Below, piece after piece: positions 8,798-17,535 of a stretch of 64,000 nt of DNA. Each line of letters starts with the position of its first letter. The first letter of the stretch is position 1. This DNA comes from Aeromicrobium erythreum (GTDB lineage: Bacteria; Actinomycetota; Actinomycetes; Propionibacteriales; Nocardioidaceae), in the NCBI RefSeq assembly GCF_001509405.1, contig NZ_CP011502.1:1302001-1366000 (forward strand), written 5' to 3'. The notes below the pieces were generated by a model. That model searched no databases. It saw only the letters and a list, made by a program, of their open reading frames with translations, and was not told the origin of the DNA. Position numbers and translations under genes: made by a program.

Positions 8798-9028
8798 GGC
8801 GATGAGCGCGGCCGGACGTGTGACGGCTGGTGCGACCTGCGCGCAACGAGCCGCCGGCATGTGCGTCCTGTGCTGCGGAAGTCGTGCGGACGTTTATCCC
8901 AGTTCCGAGGACACGGCGACGAAACCGCTGTTACGTTGCGGGTCGACCACGGTGCTAGGAGCTCCGCCGCGACGCGGCGGTGCACCGCGGTCCTCACCGG
9001 CCCCGCAGCCACTTTCTTGGGAGAACTC

Positions 9029-11647
9029 ATGCTTCGTCATGCCATCACGCCTGCCCGCGGGGGAGGGGGACGATCGCGCCGTACGGCCGCGACCGCGCCC
9101 CGGTCCCTCGTGAGCGTCGCGACGCTCGTCGCGCTCGTCCTGTCCGCCCTCGCGTTCGGTGCGCTGCCCGCGCAGGCCGAGCCGGAGGCCAAGCCGAAGG
9201 TCGCGCTGCTCGCGGCGGACGAGGCCTCCTGGATCGCCGACGTGCAGGACAAGCTCGTCGGCACGGGCGGCTTCTCGGCGGTCGACGCGTTCCCCGCCCA
9301 GGGCTGCTCGCTGCCGACCCCGACGTTGGCCCAGCTCGAGCAGTACGACGCGCTCCTCGTTTGGAACGACTGCAACTTCCGCGAGCCAGACGCCCTCGGC
9401 GACGTCCTCGCCGACTACGCCGACCAGGGTGGCACCGTCGTGGTCGCCACGTTTGCGGGCTACAACGACTCCGGGCTGCAGATCGGCGGCCGCTTCGCCG
9501 CCGAGGGCTACCTTGCCGTCATCCCGGGCTCGCAGAGCGGCGGGTCGGGCCTGACCCTCGTCGCCGACGATGCCGACGACCCGCTGCTCGCGGGGGTCAC
9601 CTCCTTCAACGGCGGGAGCAGCAGCTACCGCAACGACCCGGCGACGCCGAGGGACGGCTCGACGGTCGTCGCGCACTGGAGCTCCGGCGAGCCGCTCGTG
9701 GTCCGCGGCGAGAAGTCGATCTTCCTGAACTTCTTCCCGCCGTCGAGCGACGCCCGCGGAGACTTCTGGGACGCGTCCACCGACGGCACGCGCCTGCTCG
9801 CCAACGCGCTCAACGCATCCATCACGCCCGTCGTCAAGGCCCCCAGCTTCACCAGCGACGCGACGGCGTCGTTCACGGCCGGTGTCGAGGGAAGCTTCAC
9901 CATCACGACCAAGGGCAAGCCCGCGGCGACGATCTCGGCGACGTCCGAGCTGCCTAGCGGCCTCACGCTCACCGACAACGGCGACGGCACGGCCACGCTG
10001 GCCGGCACCCCGGCCGCCGGCACCGGCGGCCTCCACGACGTCGAGCTCAAGGCCAGCAACGGCAACGAGCCCGCCGCCACGCAGACGCTCGAGCTGACCG
10101 TCGACGAGGCCCCGGGGATCACCAGCCCCACCACCGCCGGGTTCACGGTCGGCGAGGCCGGTTCGTTCACCGTCACCACGGTCGCCGGGTTCCCGTCCGA
10201 CACGGCGCTGTCCGTGGCCGGCGACCTGCCCGCCGGTCTGACGTTCGTCGACAACGGCGACGGCACCGGCACCCTCGCGGGCACGCCCGCCGACGGGTCC
10301 GCCGACTCCTACCCGGTCACGGTCGAGGCGTCGAACGCGAAGCTGTCGAGCACGCAGGACGTCACCGTCACGGTGTCGCTCGCGACGCAGACCGTCGCCA
10401 TCACGTCCGAGGCCCCCGCGAACGCGGTGGTCGGCCAGACCTACGCGGTCACCACCTCCGCCGGCGACTCCGGACAGCCCGTCGTCCTCTCCGTCGACGA
10501 GGCCTCGGCGGGCGTCTGCGCCATCGACGGCTCCACGGTGACCTTCGAGCACCCGGGCGCCTGCGTCGTCGACGCCGACCAGGAGGGCAACGGCCGCTAC
10601 GCCGCGGCCTCGACGAGCCAGACGGTCACCGTCGCGCAGGCCGCGACGTCGACCACGCTCACGGTCTCGCGCGACACGCTCTCCGCTGCCGTGCAGCCCA
10701 CGGCTCCCGGCGCCGGCGCGCCGACCGGCACCGTGACCTTCTCGGTCGACGGCGAGACGGTCGGCACCGCACCCGTCGTCGACGGTGTCGCGACGCTCGC
10801 GTACCGGGTCGAGGCCGGCAAGGAGCGGGCCGTCGCGGCGGCCTACGCCGGTGACGCCGACTTCGTCGGCTCGTCGGACTCGACGGCACGTCAGGACCCG
10901 GTCGTCACGGCCAAGGTCACCAGCGCGGTCAAGAAGTCGGCGAGCGGCTGGTACCGCACGCCCGTGACCGTCTCCTTCCAGTGCGCGCCGACGAGCGGCG
11001 CGCTGGTCGGCAGCTGCCCGGCGCCCGTCACCCTCGGCCGCAACGGTGCGGGCCAGTCGGTCACGCGCACGGTGATGGCGGCCGACGGCGGAGCCACGAC
11101 CGTCACGGTCGCCGGCATCAACGTCGACCGCACGGCTCCGCGGGTCGCGGTCAAGGGCGTGTCGAAGGGTCGGGTCTACGCCGGCCAGGCGCCCCGTGCC
11201 ACGTGCACGAGCCGCGACGCCCTCTCGGGCATCGCGTCGTGCCAGACCAGCCGCAAGGTCTCGGGCGAGAAGGTGACCGTCACCGCCCGCGCCACCGACC
11301 GGGGGGGCAACACGAGCACCGCGTCGGTGACCTACCGCGTCGCGAAGTTCTACGTCGCGGGCGCCACGTTCCGCGACGGCGCGTGGCAGGTGCGTGACGG
11401 CCAGACGTACCAGGTGGTCGCCCTGACCTCCGGCACGGCCCGGCCGCAGTACTACAACGCTGCACCGCGTGGCAGCCGTCCGACCGCGTCGGGCAGCTAC
11501 CTCGTGCGGGCCGGCAAGCAGGCGGGCCTGAACCGCTTCTCGCTGCCGGTGCGGATGGACCGCGGCATGAGCCGCAAGGGTCACTGGGTGCTCGGCGTCA
11601 AGACGGGCTCGACCCTGCACACCATCCCGGTGCGTGCGCAGCGCTGA
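9029..11647 (+). CDS. Large secreted protein with putative-Ig and Big-type domains
   Basis: The protein has 872 residues from the ATG at 9029 (GGGAG just upstream). Residues 1-55 form a Sec signal with an Arg-rich start and a cleavage site near LPAQA. About 58-265 look like a glutamine-amidotransferase-like Rossmann domain (VALLAAD..., DALLVWNDCN, GGTVVVATF). Two putative-Ig repeats follow, each with a DLPAGLTFVDNGDGTGTLAGTP-type signature, then an Ig-like domain with PTGTVTFSVDG and a cysteine-bearing C-terminal region. No LPXTG or membrane anchor is seen, so it is secreted or loosely wall-bound. Substrate unknown. Confidence 0.85.
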   Translation: MLRHAITPARGGGGRSRRTAATAPRSLVSVATLVALVLSALAFGALPAQAEPEAKPKVALLAADEASWIADVQDKLVGTGGFSAVDAFPAQGCSLPTPTLAQLEQYDALLVWNDCNFREPDALGDVLADYADQGGTVVVATFAGYNDSGLQIGGRFAAEGYLAVIPGSQSGGSGLTLVADDADDPLLAGVTSFNGGSSSYRNDPATPRDGSTVVAHWSSGEPLVVRGEKSIFLNFFPPSSDARGDFWDASTDGTRLLANALNASITPVVKAPSFTSDATASFTAGVEGSFTITTKGKPAATISATSELPSGLTLTDNGDGTATLAGTPAAGTGGLHDVELKASNGNEPAATQTLELTVDEAPGITSPTTAGFTVGEAGSFTVTTVAGFPSDTALSVAGDLPAGLTFVDNGDGTGTLAGTPADGSADSYPVTVEASNAKLSSTQDVTVTVSLATQTVAITSEAPANAVVGQTYAVTTSAGDSGQPVVLSVDEASAGVCAIDGSTVTFEHPGACVVDADQEGNGRYAAASTSQTVTVAQAATSTTLTVSRDTLSAAVQPTAPGAGAPTGTVTFSVDGETVGTAPVVDGVATLAYRVEAGKERAVAAAYAGDADFVGSSDSTARQDPVVTAKVTSAVKKSASGWYRTPVTVSFQCAPTSGALVGSCPAPVTLGRNGAGQSVTRTVMAADGGATTVTVAGINVDRTAPRVAVKGVSKGRVYAGQAPRATCTSRDALSGIASCQTSRKVSGEKVTVTARATDRGGNTSTASVTYRVAKFYVAGATFRDGAWQVRDGQTYQVVALTSGTARPQYYNAAPRGSRPTASGSYLVRAGKQAGLNRFSLPVRMDRGMSRKGHWVLGVKTGSTLHTIPVRAQR

Positions 11648-11665
11648 ACCAGTCACACCCGGAGT

Positions 11666-11698
11666 CGGGCCCGTCCGTGAACTTCACGGGCGGGCCCG
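11666..11698 (+). terminator. Hairpin after the secreted-protein gene
   Basis: A strong stem pairs CGGGCCCG...CCGTGA with TCACGG...CGGGCCCG across a 3-4 base loop, 18 bases after the stop at 11647. It has no T-run, which is common in this G+C range. Confidence 0.7.
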
Positions 11699-11726
11699 TC
11701 GCCGTCCTGCGCGCCCTGGCCGGGTC

Positions 11727-11779
11727 GGCGGTAGGTCTCGCGCCCTTCAGGGCCCGCGTGGGGCGCGTCACCTACCGCC
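11727..11779. terminator. Second structured element between convergent genes
   Basis: GGCGGTAGGT (11727-11736) pairs with ACCTACCGCC (11770-11779), and inside it GCGCCC pairs with GGGCGC. It lies between two genes that converge and may serve the minus-strand DUF350 gene. A partial direct copy (CTACCGCC near 11800) follows. Confidence 0.5.
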
Positions 11780-11838
11780 AGGGCCGATGACGCGTCTGAT
11801 CTACCGCCTGGGGGCAGGCGCCGGCGGGCGGGAAGCCG

Positions 11839-12258
11839 TCAGGCGATGCTGGCGACCACGACCAGCGACACCGCGATCTGGGTGGCGGCCGGGACGAGGG
11901 TCGCGGGGTGGAAGGTCGTCTCCATCGCGGTGGCGGCGAGGTCGTCGGGCATGACGATGTCGACGAGTCGGAACGCGACCGCCTGCACGACGACGCCGAA
12001 CAGCCCGAACACGATCGTGTAGCCGAGGGCCTCGCCGAAGGAGGCGTCGGCGTGGTGCCAGATCGCGGTGTAGACCACCAGGCCCAGGCCGAGGATCCCG
12101 GAGGCGGCGACGAGAGCCGCGTTCATCGAGCCGGCCATGATGTGCCGGCCGAGGTGCCCGGGCGTGAGCAGGTCGAGCACGCCGTAGCCGACGCCCAGCA
12201 CGACGATGCCGACGACGGCGTAGGCGAGCGCGTAGCCGACGGAGGTCAGCAGGTCCAT
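11839..12258 (-). CDS. DUF350 family membrane protein
   Basis: The protein has 139 residues with four hydrophobic helices (about 8-30, 42-65, 75-100, 118-137). The layout and GxxxN-type polar residues in helices are those of DUF350 (YjfL-like) proteins. It follows the glutathionylspermidine synthase-like gene by 34 bases on the same strand. DUF350 and that ATP-grasp family repeatedly occur together, but the joint function is unknown. Confidence 0.82.
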   Translation of the reverse strand: MDLLTSVGYALAYAVVGIVVLGVGYGVLDLLTPGHLGRHIMAGSMNAALVAASGILGLGLVVYTAIWHHADASFGEALGYTIVFGLFGVVVQAVAFRLVDIVMPDDLAATAMETTFHPATLVPAATQIAVSLVVVASIA

Positions 12259-12292
12259 GGAGGTCTCCTCGGATGGGTGGTGGGGGCTGAGG

Positions 12293-13510
12293 TCAGCGGT
12301 GGTCGGTGTCGGCGAGCCAGGACGCGACCTGGTCGGGCGACGAGCGGGGCGTGTCCATCAGGTGCGGGACGAAGCGTGCGCGGGTGGTGGTGATCCGCTC
12401 GCGTGACTCGCGGATGCCGAGACCCGCGGCACGGCCCCCGATCACCCACGTCCCGAGCACGGGGTGGTGGCCGTCGAAGTCGGGCAGGTCGACGTACTGC
12501 TGGTAGACCACCTGCTGGCCCTCCGTGTGCGAGCGGGGGACGGACTCGGCGATCCCCTCGCCGTGGACCTCCACGCCGTCGCCCTCCCAGCCGAACAGCG
12601 GCTTCGTGACGTAGCGGCGCATCGCGTAGGGCGCGTCGAAGTAGGACGGGAGCAGGTTCGGGTGGCCGGGGAACATGTCCCACAGCACCGGCAGCAGCGC
12701 CTTCGAGCCCAGCAGCAGCTTCCACGGCGGCTCGATCCAGCGCGTCGTGCCTCGCCCGGCGATCAGGTGCTGCCCGAAGATCGAGTCGAGCATCCACTCC
12801 GTCGGGTACATGGCGAAGCAGTAGCGCATCTCCACGTCCTCGGGGTCGAGGAAGATCTCGCGGTCGTGGTGCCAGCCGATGTCCTCGACGGTCACGCCGA
12901 GCGTCTGCACGCCCGCCTCCTGCGCCGTGTCACGCAGGTACGCGACCGTCACCCAGTCCTCGGTCGGCTCCTGCTGCCCGACGGCGAAGTGCACCACGTC
13001 GACGCCCTGCGAGCGCAGCTCGCCCCAGCGCTTCACCAGGTGCTCGTGCAGCATGTTCCACTGGTCGCGGTCCGGGTGCGTCTCCTCCAGCCACGTCCAC
13101 TGGCAGACCGCCGCCTCGACGAGCCCGGCGGGCGTGTCGGCGTTGTACTCCAGCAGCCGGGGCTCGCCCGTGCCGTCCCACGCGAGGTCGAAGCGGCCGT
13201 AGATCGAGATCTCGTCGGGGTCGTGCAAGGACCGCGCCAGCAGCTCGCCCGACCCGGGCGGCAGACCGAGGCGCTCGACGACGCTCGGATCGGTGACCAT
13301 CCGGCCGGCGGCCTCCACCGCCATCGCGTGCAGGTCGCCGGTCACGCGCTCGAGGTGGTCGACCTCGGCCTCGCTCAGCACGTAGCAGGCCGACTCGTCC
13401 CAGTAGGGCAGCTGCTCGCCGTCCTCGGCGCGGTCGACGGCGTACGTGAGTCCCTCGCCCTCGACCTTCGCGAGCCAGTCGGGCCGCGGCTCTGACGCGA
13501 GTCGTCGCAC
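12293..13510 (-). CDS. Glutathionylspermidine synthase-like ATP-grasp ligase
   Basis: The protein has 405 residues with a GTG start. It matches the ATP-grasp domain of the YgiC/YjfC family: RFDLAWDGTGEPRLLEYNADTP carries acidic and Asn residues for metal and nucleotide, and KPLFGWEGDGV the glycine loop. The family lacks the amidase half of E. coli Gsp, so it probably ligates an amine to an unidentified acid. Actinobacteria lack glutathione, so the true substrate is unknown. It starts one base after the stop of the preceding minus-strand gene, so one transcript is likely. Confidence 0.85.
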   Translation of the reverse strand: MRRLASEPRPDWLAKVEGEGLTYAVDRAEDGEQLPYWDESACYVLSEAEVDHLERVTGDLHAMAVEAAGRMVTDPSVVERLGLPPGSGELLARSLHDPDEISIYGRFDLAWDGTGEPRLLEYNADTPAGLVEAAVCQWTWLEETHPDRDQWNMLHEHLVKRWGELRSQGVDVVHFAVGQQEPTEDWVTVAYLRDTAQEAGVQTLGVTVEDIGWHHDREIFLDPEDVEMRYCFAMYPTEWMLDSIFGQHLIAGRGTTRWIEPPWKLLLGSKALLPVLWDMFPGHPNLLPSYFDAPYAMRRYVTKPLFGWEGDGVEVHGEGIAESVPRSHTEGQQVVYQQYVDLPDFDGHHPVLGTWVIGGRAAGLGIRESRERITTTRARFVPHLMDTPRSSPDQVASWLADTDHR

Positions 13511-13511
13511 G

Positions 13512-13910
13512 TCAGCCGCCGAACGAGCTCTTGCCGGAGAAGAACCCGCCTCGGGTCACCTCGCCGCCGTCGTAGGCCACGCCTCCGCGCTTCACCGACG
13601 ACGGAGGCGGCGTGTACGAGCCCTGGCCTGAGGTCTTCTCGCCGACGCCGGGCGCCGTGCGGCCCGCCGGGATGTAGTACCAGCCGTAGCCGCCACCGCC
13701 GGACGAGCCACCGCCGCTGTCGGACGAGCCGCCCTCGATCGAGGAGTCGTCGTCGCAGCGCTCGTCGGAGACGCGGGTGTCGGTGGACCGGTCCACGCAC
13801 ACAGCGCGGTTGTCGGCGCCGCCGTCGTTCGAGATGGCCACGATCGCGGTCACGGCCAGCGCCACGGCCCCGACGCCCACGATGGCGGAGCGCTTCCTGT
13901 CGTCGTCCAC
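13512..13910 (-). CDS. Small membrane-anchored Ser/Gly-rich protein (YgiB-like position)
   Basis: The protein has 132 residues from the GTG at 13910. One N-terminal hydrophobic segment (about 8-28) is followed by a region with two Cys (VCVDRSTDTRV...RCDD), then a Ser/Gly-rich low-complexity stretch and a Gly/Phe-rich tail ending GKSSFGG. Composition and place next to the YgiC-type ligase recall YgiB/DUF1190 proteins, but similarity is too weak to assign. It is likely exported and tethered. It is the first gene of the 13910-11839 operon. Confidence 0.7.
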   Translation of the reverse strand: MDDDRKRSAIVGVGAVALAVTAIVAISNDGGADNRAVCVDRSTDTRVSDERCDDDSSIEGGSSDSGGGSSGGGGYGWYYIPAGRTAPGVGEKTSGQGSYTPPPSSVKRGGVAYDGGEVTRGGFFSGKSSFGG

Positions 13911-13951
13911 GCGAGCACCGTAGCGAAGGTCGATCCTGTGCGCCCGTCCAA

Positions 13952-15262
13952 TCAGGCAGGCGGCAGGTCGATGGTGAACGTCGTCGGGTCGTGCGCCGAC
14001 GTCACGCTCACGGTGCCTCCCACGGTCGCCGCGACCCGACGCGCGAGGGGAAGGCCGAGGCCGGCGCCCTCCGTGTCGTCGCTGCGTCGGAAGCCGGCGC
14101 GGAACACGTCCTCGCCGTGCGCAGCGTCGAGGCCGGCCCCGTCGTCGCTCACCTCGACGACGACCCGGCCCGCGCGACGGCGCACCACGACCTCGACCCG
14201 CGTGCGGGCGTGCCGCACGGCGTTGTCGACGACGGGTCCGACGATCCGCTCGACGAGCTCGGCGGCGGCCGCCACGTGCAGCCCGGCCGCAGCGGCGACG
14301 TCGGTCCGGACGTCCGCGGGAGGTCGCGCGGCGACGAGCGCGGCGACCACCTCGCCGACGTCGGCCTGGCGTGGCGACCCGGTGGAGTGGCGCGCCACCT
14401 CCAGCAGCGCGGTGATCGTGCCGTTCAGCCGATCGACCTGCTCGAGCACCCGGACGAAACGCTCCCGGACGTCGGGTGGCGGTGTCCCGAGCAGTGCCAG
14501 CTCGGCCTCGCCGCGCAGCGCGGTCAACGGGGTGCGCAGCTCGTGCGCCAGCTCCCCGGTCAGGCGCTGCTCGGCGCGGATCGCCTGCGCCACGCGGTCG
14601 AGCAGGCGGTCCAGCGTCCGGCCGAGCCGGGCCAGCTCGTCGTCGCCCGTGAGGTCGAAGCGGGCCTCGAGGTCGTGCGCGCTCCACTCGTCGGCGGACT
14701 CGGTCATCTCGCCGACGCGGCGCAGCGTGCGCGACACGGTCCACGCCGTCGTAGCGGCGGTCCCCGCCACCACGAGCAGCGCCGCCACGCCGAGCGCCCC
14801 GAGCAGGATGTCGCGGCTCGCCTCGTAGACGTCGAGCGACTCGGTGGCCACGACGACGGCGGTGAGGTCGTCAGGTCCGGGGACGGCGACCGGTCGGGCC
14901 CGGAACAGCCGCTCGCCGCGCTCGAGCGTCGTCGCCTGACGCACTTCGGCCAGACCGTCGACCACCGCGGTCGTCCGGGCGCTGGCGTCGGGGCCCGACA
15001 CCTGCACGCCGGAGGCGTCGAAGACCCAGACGCCGTCGAGGACGGTGTCGGCCCCCACGTCGGGCACCTCGACCCGTCCCTGGCGTGCTGCGAGCGACGC
15101 GGCCACGGTGTCGATGCGGTCGTCGAGCGCGGTCTGCACCTGCGACGCCATGAGCTGGTTCGCGGCGAGCAGCACCACCACGAGCATGAGCGCCATCGCG
15201 CCCGTCGTGATGAGCGCCGTCGTGAGCACGAGTCGTCCGCGCACCCCGGGCGAGCGGCTCAT
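13952..15262 (-). CDS. Two-component sensor histidine kinase
   Basis: The protein has 436 residues. TM1 (about 11-34), an extracytoplasmic sensor region (35-150), TM2 (152-176) and a HAMP segment lead to the HisKA box GELAHELRTPLTALR with phospho-accepting H240. A HATPase domain follows with N, G1 (DDGAGLD) and G2 (GAGLGLPLA) boxes. Its ATG overlaps the response regulator stop (ATGA). The signal is unknown. Nearby target promoters suggest an envelope or polyprenyl-lipid stimulus. Confidence 0.93.
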   Translation of the reverse strand: MSRSPGVRGRLVLTTALITTGAMALMLVVVLLAANQLMASQVQTALDDRIDTVAASLAARQGRVEVPDVGADTVLDGVWVFDASGVQVSGPDASARTTAVVDGLAEVRQATTLERGERLFRARPVAVPGPDDLTAVVVATESLDVYEASRDILLGALGVAALLVVAGTAATTAWTVSRTLRRVGEMTESADEWSAHDLEARFDLTGDDELARLGRTLDRLLDRVAQAIRAEQRLTGELAHELRTPLTALRGEAELALLGTPPPDVRERFVRVLEQVDRLNGTITALLEVARHSTGSPRQADVGEVVAALVAARPPADVRTDVAAAAGLHVAAAAELVERIVGPVVDNAVRHARTRVEVVVRRRAGRVVVEVSDDGAGLDAAHGEDVFRAGFRRSDDTEGAGLGLPLARRVAATVGGTVSVTSAHDPTTFTIDLPPA

Positions 15263-15921
15263 CGGAGCACGAACCCGACCCCGCGCACGGTCTCGAGGGT
15301 CACCGGGGCGTCGATGGCCTCGAGCTTCACGCGCAGGCGGCGCACGTAGGTGTCGATGGTGTTCTCGTGCACGATCGCGCCGTCGGGCCAGCCGGCCGCG
15401 ACCACGGCGCGTCGCCGCACGACCTCGCCCGGTCGGGCGGCGATGGCCGCCAGCATCCTGAACTCGGTCGGCGTCAACCGCTGCTCACCGCCGGGGGAGC
15501 GGACCGAGAAGCGCTCGGGGTCGAGGACGAGCCCGGTGGCCTCGGCCGGCGCGCTGCGCGAACGGCGCATGAGGGCCTCGAGACGCACCAGCACCTCGCT
15601 GATCGAGAACGGCTTCGGCACGTAGTCGTCGCCTCCCGCGTGGAACCCCGACACGCGGTCGTGCACGGCGTCGAGCGCCGTCAGGAACAGCACCGGCGCG
15701 TGCTGCCCGCCGGCCCGCAGCGCCTGGCAGACGTCACGGCCGTCGGCGTCGGGCAGGCCGATGTCGAGGACGAGCGCGTCGAGCTCCGCGTCGGCGCCGA
15801 ACAGCTCCATCGCCTCGCGTCCCGTGCGCGCCAGCACCACGTCGTGCGACGAGAGCCGCAGCCCCTCGACGAGGACGCGCCGCACCGATGCGTCGTCCTC
15901 GCACACGCCGATCCTGGCCAC
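15259..15921 (-). CDS. OmpR/PhoB-family response regulator
   Basis: The protein has 220 residues with a GTG start. The receiver domain has the acidic pair D9-D10, the phosphoacceptor D53 (LVLDIGLPD) and K-P near residue 105 (YVPKPFS). The C-terminal winged helix has the LTPTEFRMLA and VRRLRVKLE signatures. It is divergent from the glycosyltransferase gene at 16013, and the direct repeat at 15976-15991 lies between them. It is cotranscribed with the kinase. Confidence 0.94.
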   Translation of the reverse strand: MARIGVCEDDASVRRVLVEGLRLSSHDVVLARTGREAMELFGADAELDALVLDIGLPDADGRDVCQALRAGGQHAPVLFLTALDAVHDRVSGFHAGGDDYVPKPFSISEVLVRLEALMRRSRSAPAEATGLVLDPERFSVRSPGGEQRLTPTEFRMLAAIAARPGEVVRRRAVVAAGWPDGAIVHENTIDTYVRRLRVKLEAIDAPVTLETVRGVGFVLR

Positions 15922-15975
15922 GGCCTCATCCTGCCCGACGTCCGGGTGAGCGCGGCGTGATCGAGCAGCGACGTT

Positions 15976-15991
15976 CAGGTGGCGTACAGGT
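15976..15991 (+). promoter_or_regulatory. CAGGT-N6-CAGGT direct repeat and leaderless promoter
   Basis: Two CAGGT half sites, 11 bp apart (15976 and 15987), have the one-turn spacing OmpR-type regulators bind. TAGCGT at 16001-16006 fits a TANNNT -10 box placed for a transcript starting at the ATG at 16013, with no ribosome site. The same arrangement occurs before DedA. Confidence 0.65.
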
Positions 15992-16012
15992 AGCCGCTCC
16001 TAGCGTGGCGCC

Positions 16013-17521
16013 ATGACCAGCATCACCGGCACGACCCGTGTGCGTGGCGTGGCGACGACCCTGCCCGGGGTCGCGTGGGTGCCGTGCGCCGCAGGGGTGC
16101 TCGCGGGGCTGCTGCGGATGACCTGGGCCGACCGCGGCCTCGGGTCCGACGAGGCGGGGTTCCTGGCGGTCGCGGGACAGTGGAGTCCCGGGACGTCGCT
16201 CTACGGGCACTACTGGGTCGACCGCCCGCCGCTGCTGATCACGCTGTACCAGCTGGCCGACGGGCTCGGCGGCGCCGTCGGGCTCCGCGTCGTGGGTGCG
16301 CTGGCCGTCCTCGTCGCCGTCGTCACGGTCGGTGCCGGCGTGCGCCGCGCGACCGGCTCGGCGACCGCGGCGGCCTGGACGGGCGTCGTCGCGGGGGCCC
16401 TGCTCGCCTCGCCCGCCGCCGGCGCCTACGAGGTGAACGGCGAGCTCCTGGCAGCGCCCTTCACCGCGCTCGGCGTCCTCGGCGTCGTGCTCGCGTGGCG
16501 CGGCATGCGAAGCCGCGACCACCTGCTCGGCGGGGGGCTGGCCGGGGCCGGGCTCGTGGCCGCGCTGCTCGTGAAGCAGAACATGGTCGACGTGCTCGTC
16601 GTGGCAGCGGGCGTGGTCGCGCTCGCTGCGGTCACGCGGACCCTGCGTCCGCGCACCCTGCTCGTCGCCCTCGCCGGGGCGGCCGCCGGTGGCGTCGCCG
16701 TGAGCGCGGTCGTGCTCGGGTGGGCCGCGCTGCACGGCACGTCGCCGGGTGGCGTCTGGTACGCCATGTACCCGTTCCGCGTGGCCGCCGGGGCTGCGCT
16801 GGCGTCGTCGCGAGGCGTCGCCGCGCACGCGCGAGGTCTGCACCTGCTGGGAGCCGCCGTGGTCGGAGGCGTCGTGCCCGCCCTGGCGGTCCTGCTCCTC
16901 GGCGTGCGGCGGATGCGTCGCGACGTGCGCCTCGTCGCCGTCGTCACGCTGGCCTGGGCGGGGTGGGCGGCGGTCTCGATCGCCATCGGCGGCAACTTCT
17001 GGACGCACTACCTCGTGCAGCTGGCCCTGCCCCTCGCCGTGGGCGTCGGGCTGGTCTCCACGGCCCGACCCCGTCTCGCGACGGTCGCCGCGGCGAGCTG
17101 CCTCGTGCCGGCAGTGCTGAGCGCGACGGTCATGTCCGCCCGCGCCGACGACCTCACCCGCGACCAGCGGGTCGGGCAGGCCATCGGTGCCGCCTCGGTC
17201 GGGGCCGACTCCCTCGTCGTGGCCTGGGGCCACCCGGGCGTCGTGCAGGGCAGCAGGCTGACGTCGCCCTACCCGTCCCTGTGGAGCCTGCCCACGAAGA
17301 CCCTCGACCCCGACCTGACCGGCTTCACGGCGGTGCTCGCCGGGCCGCGCGCGCCGACCTGGGTCGTCACCGGACGCAGCCTGCACTCCTGGGGCCTGCA
17401 CACCCACGACGCCACCGCCGTGCTGCACCGCCGCTACCGCCGCGTCGCCGACGTGTGCGGCTCGACCGTCTACCTGCGCGACGGGCTCGCCCGTCCCGTC
17501 CCCGCCGCCGACTGCGGCTGA
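16013..17521 (+). CDS. GT-C fold membrane glycosyltransferase (ArnT/PMT-like)
   Basis: The protein has 502 residues with about ten hydrophobic helices. The first extracytoplasmic loop has the acidic motif (GSDEAGF) and YWVDRPP, typical of GT39/ArnT-like enzymes that use polyprenyl-phosphate sugars outside the membrane. The gene just downstream makes such a donor, so transfer of mannose or a related sugar to a protein or envelope glycan is likely. Acceptor unknown. The start is the ATG at 16013, with a promoter that appears leaderless. Confidence 0.85.
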   Translation: MTSITGTTRVRGVATTLPGVAWVPCAAGVLAGLLRMTWADRGLGSDEAGFLAVAGQWSPGTSLYGHYWVDRPPLLITLYQLADGLGGAVGLRVVGALAVLVAVVTVGAGVRRATGSATAAAWTGVVAGALLASPAAGAYEVNGELLAAPFTALGVLGVVLAWRGMRSRDHLLGGGLAGAGLVAALLVKQNMVDVLVVAAGVVALAAVTRTLRPRTLLVALAGAAAGGVAVSAVVLGWAALHGTSPGGVWYAMYPFRVAAGAALASSRGVAAHARGLHLLGAAVVGGVVPALAVLLLGVRRMRRDVRLVAVVTLAWAGWAAVSIAIGGNFWTHYLVQLALPLAVGVGLVSTARPRLATVAAASCLVPAVLSATVMSARADDLTRDQRVGQAIGAASVGADSLVVAWGHPGVVQGSRLTSPYPSLWSLPTKTLDPDLTGFTAVLAGPRAPTWVVTGRSLHSWGLHTHDATAVLHRRYRRVADVCGSTVYLRDGLARPVPAADCG

Positions 17522-17535
17522 CCCGAGGAGGACCC

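Noticed and set aside
8894-11656. Very long antisense open frame (920 codons) on the minus strand
   Set aside because: It is Arg/Gly/Asp-rich, with no domain, and mirrors a clear secreted-protein gene. G+C-rich codons rarely make stops on the opposite strand.
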